Source of the DNA: JBFLXR01 sp040757065 | GTDB lineage: Bacteria > Pseudomonadota > Gammaproteobacteria > Burkholderiales > Gallionellaceae | Length of the DNA: 64,000 bases | Direction of reading: 5' to 3' | Assembly: GCA_040757065.1 (NCBI GenBank) | Contig: JBFLXR010000005.1 | Coordinates: forward strand, 1-64,000 | Shown here: piece by piece, positions 33,591 to 41,528 of the stretch | How positions within the stretch are numbered: position 1 is the first letter of the stretch | Layout of the letters: each line of letters opens with the position of its first letter | The notes under the pieces: generated by a model | Database searches by the model: none | Seen by the model: the letters and a program-made list of their open reading frames with translations, nothing else | Told to the model about the DNA's origin: nothing | Made by a program: the position numbers and the translations under genes

Positions 33591-33635
33591 GCCACGCAAA
33601 CAAAAATTTAATCAACCTGTCCAGGAGAACTCTTC

Positions 33636-34523
33636 ATGTCTCGTAAGCATCCAGTGATCGCCGTCACCGGCTCGTCGGGCGCGGGTACCACCACCGTTAA
33701 GCGCGCATTCGAAAACATCTTCCGCCGTCAGAAGATCGAAGCCGCCGTAGTCGAGGGCGATAGCTTGCATAGCTTGGATCGCATGGCGTTCCGCGCCGCA
33801 TCTGCCGAGGCCGCCAAGGCCGGCAACAATTCGTTCAGCCACTTCGGCCCGGAAGCGAACCACTTCGACAAGATCGAAGAAACTTTCAAAACCTACGGCG
33901 AAACCGGCAAGTGCCAGCGCCGTTATTACATCCATAGCGATGCAGAAGCCAAGGAACTGAATGCACGCTTCGGCACCAATCTGGGCGCCGGTCAGTTCAC
34001 CCCGTGGGAAACCGTGGGCGAAGGCTCCGATATTCTGTTCTACGAAGGTCTGCACGGCTTGGTGAAGCACGGCGAGATCGATGCTTCCCGTTATGTCGAT
34101 CTGGGCGTGGGCGTGGTGCCGATCATCAATCTGGAATGGATTCAGAAAATTGCGCGTGACAATGCTGAACGCGGCTATTCCGCAGAAGCAACGGTGGATA
34201 CCATCCTGCGCCGTATGCCGGACTACATCAACCACATTACGCCGCAATTCTCGCGTACCCGTGTGAACTTCCAACGCGTTTCGACGGTTGATACCTCGAA
34301 CCCGTTCATCTGCCGCGACATTCCCACTCCGGACGAAAGCTTCGTAGTGGTGCACTTCAGCGACCCGACAGGTGTGGATTTCCCCTATCTGTTGAACTTG
34401 ATTCATGATTCGTTCATGTCCCGTTCGAACACCTTGGTGGTGCCCGGCGGCAAGATGAACATGACGCTGGAACTGGTTCTTGCTCCGATCATCCATGAAC
34501 TGATCGAAAACAAGAAAAAGTAA
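33636..34523 (+). CDS. cbbP: Phosphoribulokinase (class I)
   Basis: Phosphoribulokinase makes ribulose-1,5-bisphosphate, the CO2 acceptor of the Calvin cycle. The 295-residue protein is the bacterial class I form: Walker A GSSGAGTTTV at residues 11-20, EGDSLHSLDR near 42, and the conserved FYEGLHG near residue 135. It is a single gene here with its own promoter and terminator, without other cbb genes within the window. Its presence is the best sign that the organism can fix CO2. A role limited to ribulose-5-phosphate metabolism cannot be ruled out if RuBisCO is absent. Confidence 0.97.
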   Translation: MSRKHPVIAVTGSSGAGTTTVKRAFENIFRRQKIEAAVVEGDSLHSLDRMAFRAASAEAAKAGNNSFSHFGPEANHFDKIEETFKTYGETGKCQRRYYIHSDAEAKELNARFGTNLGAGQFTPWETVGEGSDILFYEGLHGLVKHGEIDASRYVDLGVGVVPIINLEWIQKIARDNAERGYSAEATVDTILRRMPDYINHITPQFSRTRVNFQRVSTVDTSNPFICRDIPTPDESFVVVHFSDPTGVDFPYLLNLIHDSFMSRSNTLVVPGGKMNMTLELVLAPIIHELIENKKK

Positions 34524-34542
34524 GCGGTTTATACGCACACGG

Positions 34543-34577
34543 CGGGGAGTCGGACACATCGTTCGATTCCCCGTTTG
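34543..34577 (+). terminator. Putative terminator after phosphoribulokinase
   Basis: CGGGGAGTCG and CGATTCCCCG pair over 10 bp with one G-U pair and a short loop, followed by TTTGCATTTC. The T run is short, so termination may be partial; uvrD starts 18 bp after the end. Confidence 0.55.
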
Positions 34578-34595
34578 CATTTCAGGGGAAATGGC

Positions 34596-36746
34596 ATGGA
34601 GTTGTTGGCAGGATTGAATCCCGAGCAGCGCGAGGCGGTGACGCTGCCTGCGCAGTCGGCGCTGATTTTGGCCGGTGCGGGCAGCGGTAAAACGCGCGTG
34701 CTGACGACGCGTATCGCTTGGCTAGTCAGTACCGGGCAAATCAGTCCGCAGGGCATTCTGGCGGTGACCTTTACCAACAAAGCAGCCAAGGAGATGCTGA
34801 CCCGTCTGTCTGCCATGCTGCCGATCAATACGCGCGGCATGTGGATCGGCACGTTCCACGGGTTGTGTAACCGCATGTTGCGCGCCCATCACCGCGAAGC
34901 GGCTTTGCCGCAGACCTTTCAAATCCTGGATACGGCAGACCAGTTGTCCGTAATCAAGCGCCTGATGAAGGCGATGAACGTGGACGATGAGAAGTACCCG
35001 CCGCGCGAGGTGCAATATTTCATTAGCGGTAACAAGGAGCAAGGACTGCGCGCGCACGATGTGGAGGCCTACGACCCCTATACCCGACGCAAGGTGGAAA
35101 TCTTTGCCGAATACGATGCGCAGTGTCAGCGCGAGGGGGTGGTCGATTTTGCCGAATTGCTGTTGCGTTGCTATGAATTGTTGTCGCGCGATGCGCTGCT
35201 GCGCGAGCATTATCAGGCGCGTTTCAAGCACATTCTGGTAGACGAGTTTCAGGATACCAATCAATTGCAGTATCGCTGGCTAAAATTGCTGGCCGGCGAA
35301 CGGAATGCGCTGTTTGCGGTGGGCGACGACGATCAGTCGATCTACGCATTCCGCGGGGCGAATGTCGGCAATATGCAGGCGTTGACGCGCGATTTCCACG
35401 TCGAGAAAGTGATTAAGCTGGAGCAGAATTACCGCTCGCACGGCAATATTCTGGAAGCGGCCAATACGCTGATCCAGAACAATCGCAATCGCTTGGGCAA
35501 GAATCTGTGGACGTCCGAGCTGAAGGGCGAGCCGTTAAGGGTATATGAGGCGGCAACCGATACCGACGAGGCGCGCTTTATCGCCGACGAGGTGCGCCAG
35601 TTGCATCGCGAGGGGGTGGAGCTGTCCGATATGGCAGTGCTGTATCGCTCGAATGCCCAGTCGCGCGCGCTGGAGCACGCCTTGGTTTCCGCCGGGATTT
35701 CCTATCGGGTGTACGGCGGGCAGCGCTTCTTCGAGCGGCAAGAAATCAAGCATGCACTGGCTTACCTGCGGCTGCTGTTGAATCCGGATGACGACAATTC
35801 GCTGTTGCGGGTGATTAATTTCCCGGCGCGCGGTATCGGTGCGCGCACCATCGAGCAGTTGCAGGAGTCGGCGCAGACCCAGCAATCGAGCTTGTGGCAA
35901 TCTGCCCGCCATGCCAGCGGGAAAGTCGCGGCCTTCACCGCATTGATCGAGAGTATGCGCGCGGCGACCGAGGGCTTGCCCTTGCCGGAAATCGTCGATC
36001 ATGTGTTGCAGCATAGTGGGCTGATCGTTCATTACCAGAACGAAACTGGCGCAAAGCAGCGCGAAGCGCAAGACCGCTTGGAAAACTTGAATGAATTAAT
36101 CAACGCTGCGTTGATGTTCGTGCATGAGAACGAGGACGATAGCCTGACGGCGTTTCTGACGCATGCCGCACTGGAGGCGGGCGAGCATCAGGCCGACAGC
36201 GGCAGCGACGCTTTGCACCTGATGACGGTGCATGCCGCCAAGGGGTTGGAGTTTCATGCTGTTTTCATTACCGGGCTGGAAGAGGGATTGTTTCCACACC
36301 AGAACAGTCAGTCGGAAGAGGGCGGTCTGGATGAAGAGCGCCGCCTGATGTACGTGGCGATTACCCGGGCGCGGCGGCGGTTGTATCTGACCTTTGCGCA
36401 GAGCCGCATGTTGCATGGCAAGGTAAACTACAACTTGGTCTCGCGTTTCTTGCGCGAGTTGCCGGATGCTTTGTTGCACTGGCTGACACCGCGCGTGGTA
36501 GCGCGCAATCCCATGAGTTTTGCATTCAGTCCGCAGGCGCGCACAATGGCCGAGCCGACCCCTGCGCCGAAGCAGCAGGCATCTTCGCCGTGGCGCGTCG
36601 GTCAGGGCGTGTTTCATGCGAAATTCGGCGAGGGCGTGATTCTGAATATCGAGGGCGGAGGAGCGGATACCCGTGTGCAGGTTAATTTCAAGCGTGCAGG
36701 CGCCAAGTGGTTGGCGTTGGAGTATGCCAAGCTGACGCCGATTTAA
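34596..36746 (+). CDS. uvrD: UvrD/PcrA-type superfamily 1 DNA helicase
   Basis: 3'-5' helicase of 716 residues acting in nucleotide excision and mismatch repair. ATG 34596 (MELLAGLNPEQREAV) is chosen, with AGGGGAA upstream. Motif I AGAGSGKTRVLTTR near residue 28, motif II VDEFQDTN near 218, QSIYAFRGA (motif III), and the C-terminal motif VI VAITRARRRLYL near 589 are intact. The tail ends in a Tudor-like module (GVFHAKFGEGVIL) that binds RNA polymerase in UvrD/PcrA proteins. Rep is a possible alternative, but the tail favours UvrD. Confidence 0.93.
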   Translation: MELLAGLNPEQREAVTLPAQSALILAGAGSGKTRVLTTRIAWLVSTGQISPQGILAVTFTNKAAKEMLTRLSAMLPINTRGMWIGTFHGLCNRMLRAHHREAALPQTFQILDTADQLSVIKRLMKAMNVDDEKYPPREVQYFISGNKEQGLRAHDVEAYDPYTRRKVEIFAEYDAQCQREGVVDFAELLLRCYELLSRDALLREHYQARFKHILVDEFQDTNQLQYRWLKLLAGERNALFAVGDDDQSIYAFRGANVGNMQALTRDFHVEKVIKLEQNYRSHGNILEAANTLIQNNRNRLGKNLWTSELKGEPLRVYEAATDTDEARFIADEVRQLHREGVELSDMAVLYRSNAQSRALEHALVSAGISYRVYGGQRFFERQEIKHALAYLRLLLNPDDDNSLLRVINFPARGIGARTIEQLQESAQTQQSSLWQSARHASGKVAAFTALIESMRAATEGLPLPEIVDHVLQHSGLIVHYQNETGAKQREAQDRLENLNELINAALMFVHENEDDSLTAFLTHAALEAGEHQADSGSDALHLMTVHAAKGLEFHAVFITGLEEGLFPHQNSQSEEGGLDEERRLMYVAITRARRRLYLTFAQSRMLHGKVNYNLVSRFLRELPDALLHWLTPRVVARNPMSFAFSPQARTMAEPTPAPKQQASSPWRVGQGVFHAKFGEGVILNIEGGGADTRVQVNFKRAGAKWLALEYAKLTPI

Positions 36747-36794
36747 GACGAAAATCCGAAAAGACTTGCTTTTTAAATATTAGAGTTTAATAAT

Positions 36795-36806
36795 ATAGTC
36801 AACTAT
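36795..36806. promoter_or_regulatory. AT-rich dyad upstream of the AhpD-like gene (possible operator)
   Basis: ATAGT-CA-ACTAT is a perfect 5-bp dyad within an AT-rich stretch (36776-36810), 15 bp before ATG 36822 and overlapping the likely -10 (TTGCTT at 36766, TAATAA at 36788, 16 bp apart). The flanks (AATAAT and TTATT) are also partly symmetrical. A repressor site is plausible; no regulator is identified. Confidence 0.35.
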
Positions 36807-36821
36807 TATTCGGAGTTGAGT

Positions 36822-37166
36822 ATGAGCAAGTCTTTTAAAACCATTACCCAAGATATTAACCAAGCTTTGGTGCCGTTCCGCAAAGAGGCGGAGGCGACGA
36901 TGAGCGGTTTCAGCGCGATGGCAAAAGGCGCGATGGCGGCTGGCGTATTGTCTGAAATCGAAAAAGAGCTGATTGCGCTGGGAATTAGCGTGTCCACTCG
37001 CTGCGACGGTTGTATTGGTTTTCACGTAAAAGCGCTGGTGCGGCTGGGCGCAACCCGCGAGCAGATCAACGAAGCGCTGTCTGTCGCGGTGTATATGGGC
37101 GGCGGGCCGTCGCTGATGTATGCGGCAGAGGCACTGCGCGCCTACGAAGAATTTAAAACCGCCTAG
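36822..37166 (+). CDS. AhpD/carboxymuconolactone decarboxylase-family protein
   Basis: Small alpha-helical protein (114 residues) of the AhpD/CMD family. The active-site CxxC is present as CDGC followed by IGFHV, where the two cysteines and the histidine act as a peroxidase or disulfide reductase centre in AhpD-type proteins. CGGAG precedes ATG 36822. It stands alone in a short transcription unit with an AT-rich, dyad-bearing promoter, and its stop codon overlaps the stop codon of convergent trpC (CTAG). A role against peroxides or other electrophiles is inferred. Confidence 0.85.
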   Translation: MSKSFKTITQDINQALVPFRKEAEATMSGFSAMAKGAMAAGVLSEIEKELIALGISVSTRCDGCIGFHVKALVRLGATREQINEALSVAVYMGGGPSLMYAAEALRAYEEFKTA

Positions 37167-37954
37167 TTGTTAAACAAGCGCGCCAGCTCGATACCCGGGT
37201 CGGGTTGGCGCATAAAAGCTTCGCCGACGAGGAAGGTGTGCACGTCGTGCTTGCGCATCAGTTGCACGTCTTCCGGCTTTAGAATCCCGCTTTCGGTGAC
37301 GACAATCCGGTCACGCGGCATCTGCGCCAGCAAGTCTAGTGTGGTTTGCAGGGTGACTTCGAAAGTGCGCAGATTACGGTTGTTTACGCCGACCAGCGGG
37401 GTGCTCAGCTGCAAGGCCGCCTCCAGTTCTTCTCTGTTATGCACTTCCACCAGTACCGCCATGCCGAGTTCGTGCGCCAGTTGCTCCAGTGCTTGCATGT
37501 GCGGCAGCTCTAATTCCGCAGCGATCAGCAAGATACAGTCTGCGCCCATCGCACGTGCTTCATACACTTGGTAGGCATCGATCATGAAATCTTTGCGCAG
37601 TACCGGCAGCGCGCAGGCGGCGCGTGCTTCGCGCAAATAAGCCGCGGAACCCTGAAAAAATGGTGTGTCGGTCAGCACCGACAGACAGGCTGCGCCGTGG
37701 GCGGCATAAGTTTGCGCAATTTCAGCCGGACGAAAGTCTGCGCGGATCACGCCTTTGCTCGGGCTGGCCTTTTTGATTTCGGCAATGACGGCGGCTTGTC
37801 CGGCGGCGATTTTTCCGCGAATGGCACCGACGAAGTCACGCACTGGTGCGGCAGCTTCGGCTTCGGCGCGCACAACGGTCAAAGGTTTTTCGGTTTGGGC
37901 TGCGGCGATTTCTTGCGCTTTAACCGCGATAATTTTCTTCAAAATATCCGACAT
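37163..37954 (-). CDS. trpC: Indole-3-glycerol-phosphate synthase
   Basis: TrpC closes the indole ring in tryptophan synthesis. From ATG 37954 (MSDILKKIIAVKAQEI) it is 263 residues, the normal monofunctional size. Family landmarks are VIAEIKKASPSKGVI near residue 54, LRKDFMIDAYQVYEARAMGAD near 117, VEVHNREELEAAL, and VGVNNRNLRTFEV. It is not followed by other trp genes inside the window and is transcribed divergently from proA, with a perfect inverted repeat between them. Confidence 0.97.
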   Translation of the reverse strand: MSDILKKIIAVKAQEIAAAQTEKPLTVVRAEAEAAAPVRDFVGAIRGKIAAGQAAVIAEIKKASPSKGVIRADFRPAEIAQTYAAHGAACLSVLTDTPFFQGSAAYLREARAACALPVLRKDFMIDAYQVYEARAMGADCILLIAAELELPHMQALEQLAHELGMAVLVEVHNREELEAALQLSTPLVGVNNRNLRTFEVTLQTTLDLLAQMPRDRIVVTESGILKPEDVQLMRKHDVHTFLVGEAFMRQPDPGIELARLFNN

Positions 37955-37980
37955 ACTGGGGCTCGCTACGTATAAGACCT

Positions 37981-38011
37981 GCATTTTACCATCCCGCTTA
38001 CGGTAAAATGC
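37981..38011. promoter_or_regulatory. Perfect inverted repeat in the trpC-proA divergent promoter region
   Basis: GCATTTTACC (37981-37990) and GGTAAAATGC (38002-38011) are exact reverse complements around an 11-bp spacer. Each arm contains TAAAAT pointing toward its own gene, so the arms may be back-to-back -10 boxes for trpC (minus) and proA (plus), and the whole may also be an operator. It lies 27 bp from each start codon (37954 and 38038), so the site is centred between the two genes. Confidence 0.55.
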
Positions 38012-38037
38012 GCGGCATTACGCATTGCGAGATGAAT

Positions 38038-39297
38038 ATGGAAGACATCAAAACCTATATGCACCGAGTCGGTCAGCAGGCGCGCGCGGCTTCCCGCATG
38101 ATGGCGCAGGCTAGTACGGGCGCGAAAAATCAGGCATTGGAGAATATTGCCGACACGCTGGTTGCACAAACGGCAGCCTTGCTGGAGGCGAACGCCAAGG
38201 ATGTGGTGGCGGCCAAAGCCAATGGTATGGATGCGGCGTCGGTCGATCGTTTAACGCTGACGGAGAAGACTGTGCGCGGCATGGCGGAAGGTTTGCGCCA
38301 GATTGCACAACTGCCCGATCCGATTGGCGAAATCAGTGACATGAAATTTCGCCCGACAGGCATTCAGGTTGGCAAGATGCGCGTTCCGCTGGGCGTGATC
38401 GGCATCATTTACGAATCGCGTCCGAATGTGACGGCCGATGCAGCAGGGCTGTGCCTGAAATCCGGCAATGCGGCGATTCTGCGCGGCGGTTCTGAAGCGA
38501 TTCATTCCAATCAGGCGATTGCGCAATGCGTGCATGCCGGTTTGGCGGCAGCCGGCTTGCCCGAACATGCAGTGCAAGTGGTGGCAACCACCGACCGCGC
38601 TGCCGTGGGCGAGCTGATCACCATGAAAGAATTTGTGGATGTGATTGTGCCGCGCGGCGGCAAGAGCCTGATCGCACGCATTTCCGACGAAGCCAAGGTG
38701 CCGGTGATTAAGCATCTGGACGGCATTTGTCACGTGTATATCGACAATGAAGCCGATCTGGATATGGCGGTGAAGGTGGCTGACAATGCGAAGACCCACC
38801 GCTACGGCGTGTGCAATGCGATGGAAACCTTGCTGGTGAATGCAGATGTGGCGGCCGAAGTGCTGCCGCGCTTGTGCGATATTTATCTGGAAAAAGGGGT
38901 GGAACTGCGCGGCGATGCGGCAGCACGCGCTTTGGTGCCGCAAATGAGCGAAGCGAGCGAAGAAGATTGGCGCACCGAATATCTGGCCCCTATCCTGAGT
39001 GTGCGCGTGGTGGCGAATGTGGATGAAGCAATCGAGCACATTAATACGTATAGCTCGCAGCATACCGACAGCATCATTACGGAAAATTACAGCAAGGCCA
39101 TGCGCTTCTTGCGCGAAGTGGATTCCAGTTCGGTGATGGTGAATGCTTCAACGCGTTTTGCCGATGGATTTGAATACGGCCTCGGCGCGGAAATCGGTAT
39201 TTCTACCGACAAAATTCACGCACGCGGTCCGGTCGGTCTGGAAGGGCTGACTTCGCAGAAATTTATCGTGCTCGGCAGCGGGCAAATCCGAGTTTAA
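38038..39297 (+). CDS. proA: Gamma-glutamyl phosphate reductase
   Basis: ProA reduces gamma-glutamyl phosphate to glutamate-5-semialdehyde in proline synthesis. ATG 38038 (MEDIKTYMHRVGQQARAASR) gives 419 residues, the family length; ATGs at 38008 and 38032 are possible but lack family sequence. The catalytic cysteine is in the GVCNAMETLLV segment near residue 260 and the IYESRPNVT and SEAIHSNQAI signatures are intact. proB is not adjacent. The gene is 14 bp upstream of lpdA. Confidence 0.96.
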   Translation: MEDIKTYMHRVGQQARAASRMMAQASTGAKNQALENIADTLVAQTAALLEANAKDVVAAKANGMDAASVDRLTLTEKTVRGMAEGLRQIAQLPDPIGEISDMKFRPTGIQVGKMRVPLGVIGIIYESRPNVTADAAGLCLKSGNAAILRGGSEAIHSNQAIAQCVHAGLAAAGLPEHAVQVVATTDRAAVGELITMKEFVDVIVPRGGKSLIARISDEAKVPVIKHLDGICHVYIDNEADLDMAVKVADNAKTHRYGVCNAMETLLVNADVAAEVLPRLCDIYLEKGVELRGDAAARALVPQMSEASEEDWRTEYLAPILSVRVVANVDEAIEHINTYSSQHTDSIITENYSKAMRFLREVDSSSVMVNASTRFADGFEYGLGAEIGISTDKIHARGPVGLEGLTSQKFIVLGSGQIRV

Positions 39298-39311
39298 CGG
39301 GAGAGAAAACA

Positions 39312-41063
39312 ATGAGCCAGATCGTGGAAATCAAGGTGCCGGACATCGGCGGTTTCAAAGGCGTGGGCGTGATCGAAGTGGCTGTAAAAGCAGGCGATAC
39401 CGTTGCCGTCGAGCAGACTCTGATTACATTGGAAACAGATAAAGCAACGATGGATGTGCCGTCCCCGGCTGCTGGCACTGTAAAAGCGTTGCAGGTAAAA
39501 GTTGGCGATAAGGTCAGTGAAGGCAGCGTGATTTTGCTGCTGGAAAGCGCGGAAGCCGCTGCGAGCGCTCCGGCTGCTCCGGCTCCGGCAGCGGCCCCTG
39601 TCGCGCCGGTGGCTGCGCCGACGCCAGCCCCGGCGGTGGCGCAAGGCGACATGCACGCAGAGGTGGTCGTGCTGGGCGGTGGTCCCGGCGGCTATACGGC
39701 GGCTTTCCGTGCGGCAGACTTGGGCAAACAGGTCATTCTGGTAGAGCGCTATGCCACGCTGGGCGGCGTTTGTCTGAATGTGGGTTGTATTCCGTCTAAG
39801 GCACTGCTGCACGTGGCAAAGGTGATTACCGAGGCGGAAGAGGTTGAACACCACGGCGTCAGTTTCGGCAAACCGAAAATCGACATCGACAAGATTCGCG
39901 GCTGGAAGGAAAGCGTAATCGGTAAGTTGACCGGCGGCTTGAAACAGCTGGCGAAGCAGCGCAAGGTGCAAGTGGTGCAGGGCAAGGGCAAATTCGCTTC
40001 GCCTAACAGCCTGAGCGTAGAAACGGCGGACGGCGTCAAGACGATTACCTTCGGTCATGCGATTGTTGCCGCAGGTTCGAGTGTGGCGCGTATTCCCGGC
40101 TTCCCCTACGACGATCCTCGCTTGATCGATTCGACCGGCGCGCTGGCGCTGGCGGATGTGCCGAAACGCATGCTGATTATCGGCGGCGGCATTATCGGTC
40201 TGGAAATGGCGACGGTGTACGATGCGCTGGGCAGTAAGATCAGCGTGGTTGAGTTGATGGATCAGCTGATGCCGGGCGCGGATAAAGATATGGTCCGTCC
40301 GCTACATAAGCGCATCGAAAAGCGTTACGAGGCAATTTATCTGAAGACCAAGGTTAGCAAGATCGAGTCTCAGAAAGCCGGTCTGAAGGTGACCTTTGAG
40401 GGTGAGGGGGCGCCGGAACCGCAAGTATACGACCGCGTGTTGCTGGCGGTGGGGCGTCGTCCGAACGGGCGCGAGATCAATGCCGAAGCGGCGGGGCTGA
40501 TCGTCAACGAGCGTGGTTTTGTTCCGGTGGATAAGCAACAGCGCACCAATGTCTCGCACATCTTCGCCATCGGCGACATCGTCGGCGATCCGATGCTGGC
40601 GCACAAGGCGGTGCATGAGGGCAAGGTTGCCGCTGAAGTGATCGCGGGGCACAAAGTGGCGTTCCAGGCGCTGACTATTCCGTCGGTGGCTTACACTGAT
40701 CCGGAGATTTCCTGGATGGGGCTGACCGAGACGCAGGCGAAGGCACAAGGCATTGCTTACGAAAAAGCCACTTTCCCGTGGGCGGCCAGCGGCCGTGCGT
40801 TGTCGATGGGGCGCGAAGAGGGCGCCACCAAGGTGCTGTACGATCCGCAAACCCTGCGCATTCTCGGTGCGAGCATTGTCGGCAGCAATGCGGGCGAGCT
40901 GATCGCCGAAGCCGTGCTGGCGCTGGAAATGGGCGCGGACATGCAGGATCTGGCGCTAACCATTCATCCGCACCCGACCTTGTCGGAAACCACGGGTTTC
41001 GCGGCGGAAATTGCCGAAGGCTCGATTACCGACTTGTTTATGCCGAAGAAGAAGGCACACTAA
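39312..41063 (+). CDS. lpdA: Dihydrolipoamide dehydrogenase with N-terminal lipoyl domain
   Basis: E3 subunit of 2-oxoacid dehydrogenase complexes, 583 residues. The first ~75 residues are a lipoyl domain with the ETDKATMDVPSP site (Lys is lipoylated), then an Ala/Pro linker (about 80-112), and a flavoprotein disulfide reductase: FAD loop LGGGPGGYTAA near residue 120, redox pair in GGVCLNVGCIPSKALL (two Cys four residues apart), NAD loop IGGGIIGLEMA, and the terminal HPHPTLSE with the active-site His. This lipoyl-E3 form is known in Neisseria-type pyruvate dehydrogenase. aceE and aceF are not in the window. Confidence 0.96.
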   Translation: MSQIVEIKVPDIGGFKGVGVIEVAVKAGDTVAVEQTLITLETDKATMDVPSPAAGTVKALQVKVGDKVSEGSVILLLESAEAAASAPAAPAPAAAPVAPVAAPTPAPAVAQGDMHAEVVVLGGGPGGYTAAFRAADLGKQVILVERYATLGGVCLNVGCIPSKALLHVAKVITEAEEVEHHGVSFGKPKIDIDKIRGWKESVIGKLTGGLKQLAKQRKVQVVQGKGKFASPNSLSVETADGVKTITFGHAIVAAGSSVARIPGFPYDDPRLIDSTGALALADVPKRMLIIGGGIIGLEMATVYDALGSKISVVELMDQLMPGADKDMVRPLHKRIEKRYEAIYLKTKVSKIESQKAGLKVTFEGEGAPEPQVYDRVLLAVGRRPNGREINAEAAGLIVNERGFVPVDKQQRTNVSHIFAIGDIVGDPMLAHKAVHEGKVAAEVIAGHKVAFQALTIPSVAYTDPEISWMGLTETQAKAQGIAYEKATFPWAASGRALSMGREEGATKVLYDPQTLRILGASIVGSNAGELIAEAVLALEMGADMQDLALTIHPHPTLSETTGFAAEIAEGSITDLFMPKKKAH

Positions 41064-41072
41064 GCCCTAGTG

Positions 41073-41094
41073 TTGCCCGTTTTAGCGCGGGCAA
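41073..41094 (+). other. Hairpin after lpdA
   Basis: TTGCCCG and CGGGCAA pair over 7 bp around TTTTAGCG, with a second short CCTA/TAGG pairing outside. No T run follows, so it is not a convincing terminator and may allow readthrough into the YqaA-like gene 15 bp on. Confidence 0.5.
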
Positions 41095-41108
41095 GATTAG
41101 GCTGATTT

Positions 41109-41528
41109 ATGGATACCCTCACAGCGTTCGTTTCGTCGGATCTGAGCCTGTGGGGGTTATTTATTTCCAGCTTGCTGGGGGCGACTCTACTGCCCGGCGG
41201 GTCGGAAGTGGTTCTGCTCGGGGTGTTGAAGCTGCATCCCGATTTGTTCTGGTCGGCGCTGGCGGTCGGCACATTCGGCAACACGCTCGGCGGTATGATT
41301 ACCTTTTATATGGGCTGGGCACTGCCGCAAACTCAACAACTCAAACATGTTGAAAAGGTGGGCCGATACGGCACCCCCGTCTTGCTGTTGGCATGGGCGC
41401 CGCTGATCGGCGACGCTTTGTGTCTGGCGGCTGGCTGGCTGCGGCAGAATCCGTGGCAGGCTGCGTTGTTTATTGCGCTAGGCAAGTTCGCCCGCTACTG
41501 GATTGTAGCCTCTGCCGCAACCCTTTAG
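41109..41528 (+). CDS. YqaA-family (DedA-like) inner-membrane protein
   Basis: Small integral membrane protein (139 residues, about four hydrophobic segments) related to YqaA and the SNARE-associated/DedA group. The segment LLPGGSEVVLLG near residue 30 matches the family's re-entrant-loop motif, and GTFGNTLGGMITFYMG is a second family block. DedA relatives act in lipid turnover or proton-coupled transport, but YqaA's job is unknown. It overlaps the end of the convergent aminopeptidase gene by 4 bp. Confidence 0.82.
   Translation: MDTLTAFVSSDLSLWGLFISSLLGATLLPGGSEVVLLGVLKLHPDLFWSALAVGTFGNTLGGMITFYMGWALPQTQQLKHVEKVGRYGTPVLLLAWAPLIGDALCLAAGWLRQNPWQAALFIALGKFARYWIVASAATL

Noticed and set aside
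41073..41094. Hairpin after lpdA read as an intrinsic terminator.
   Set aside because: No T run follows, so it is listed only as a hairpin.
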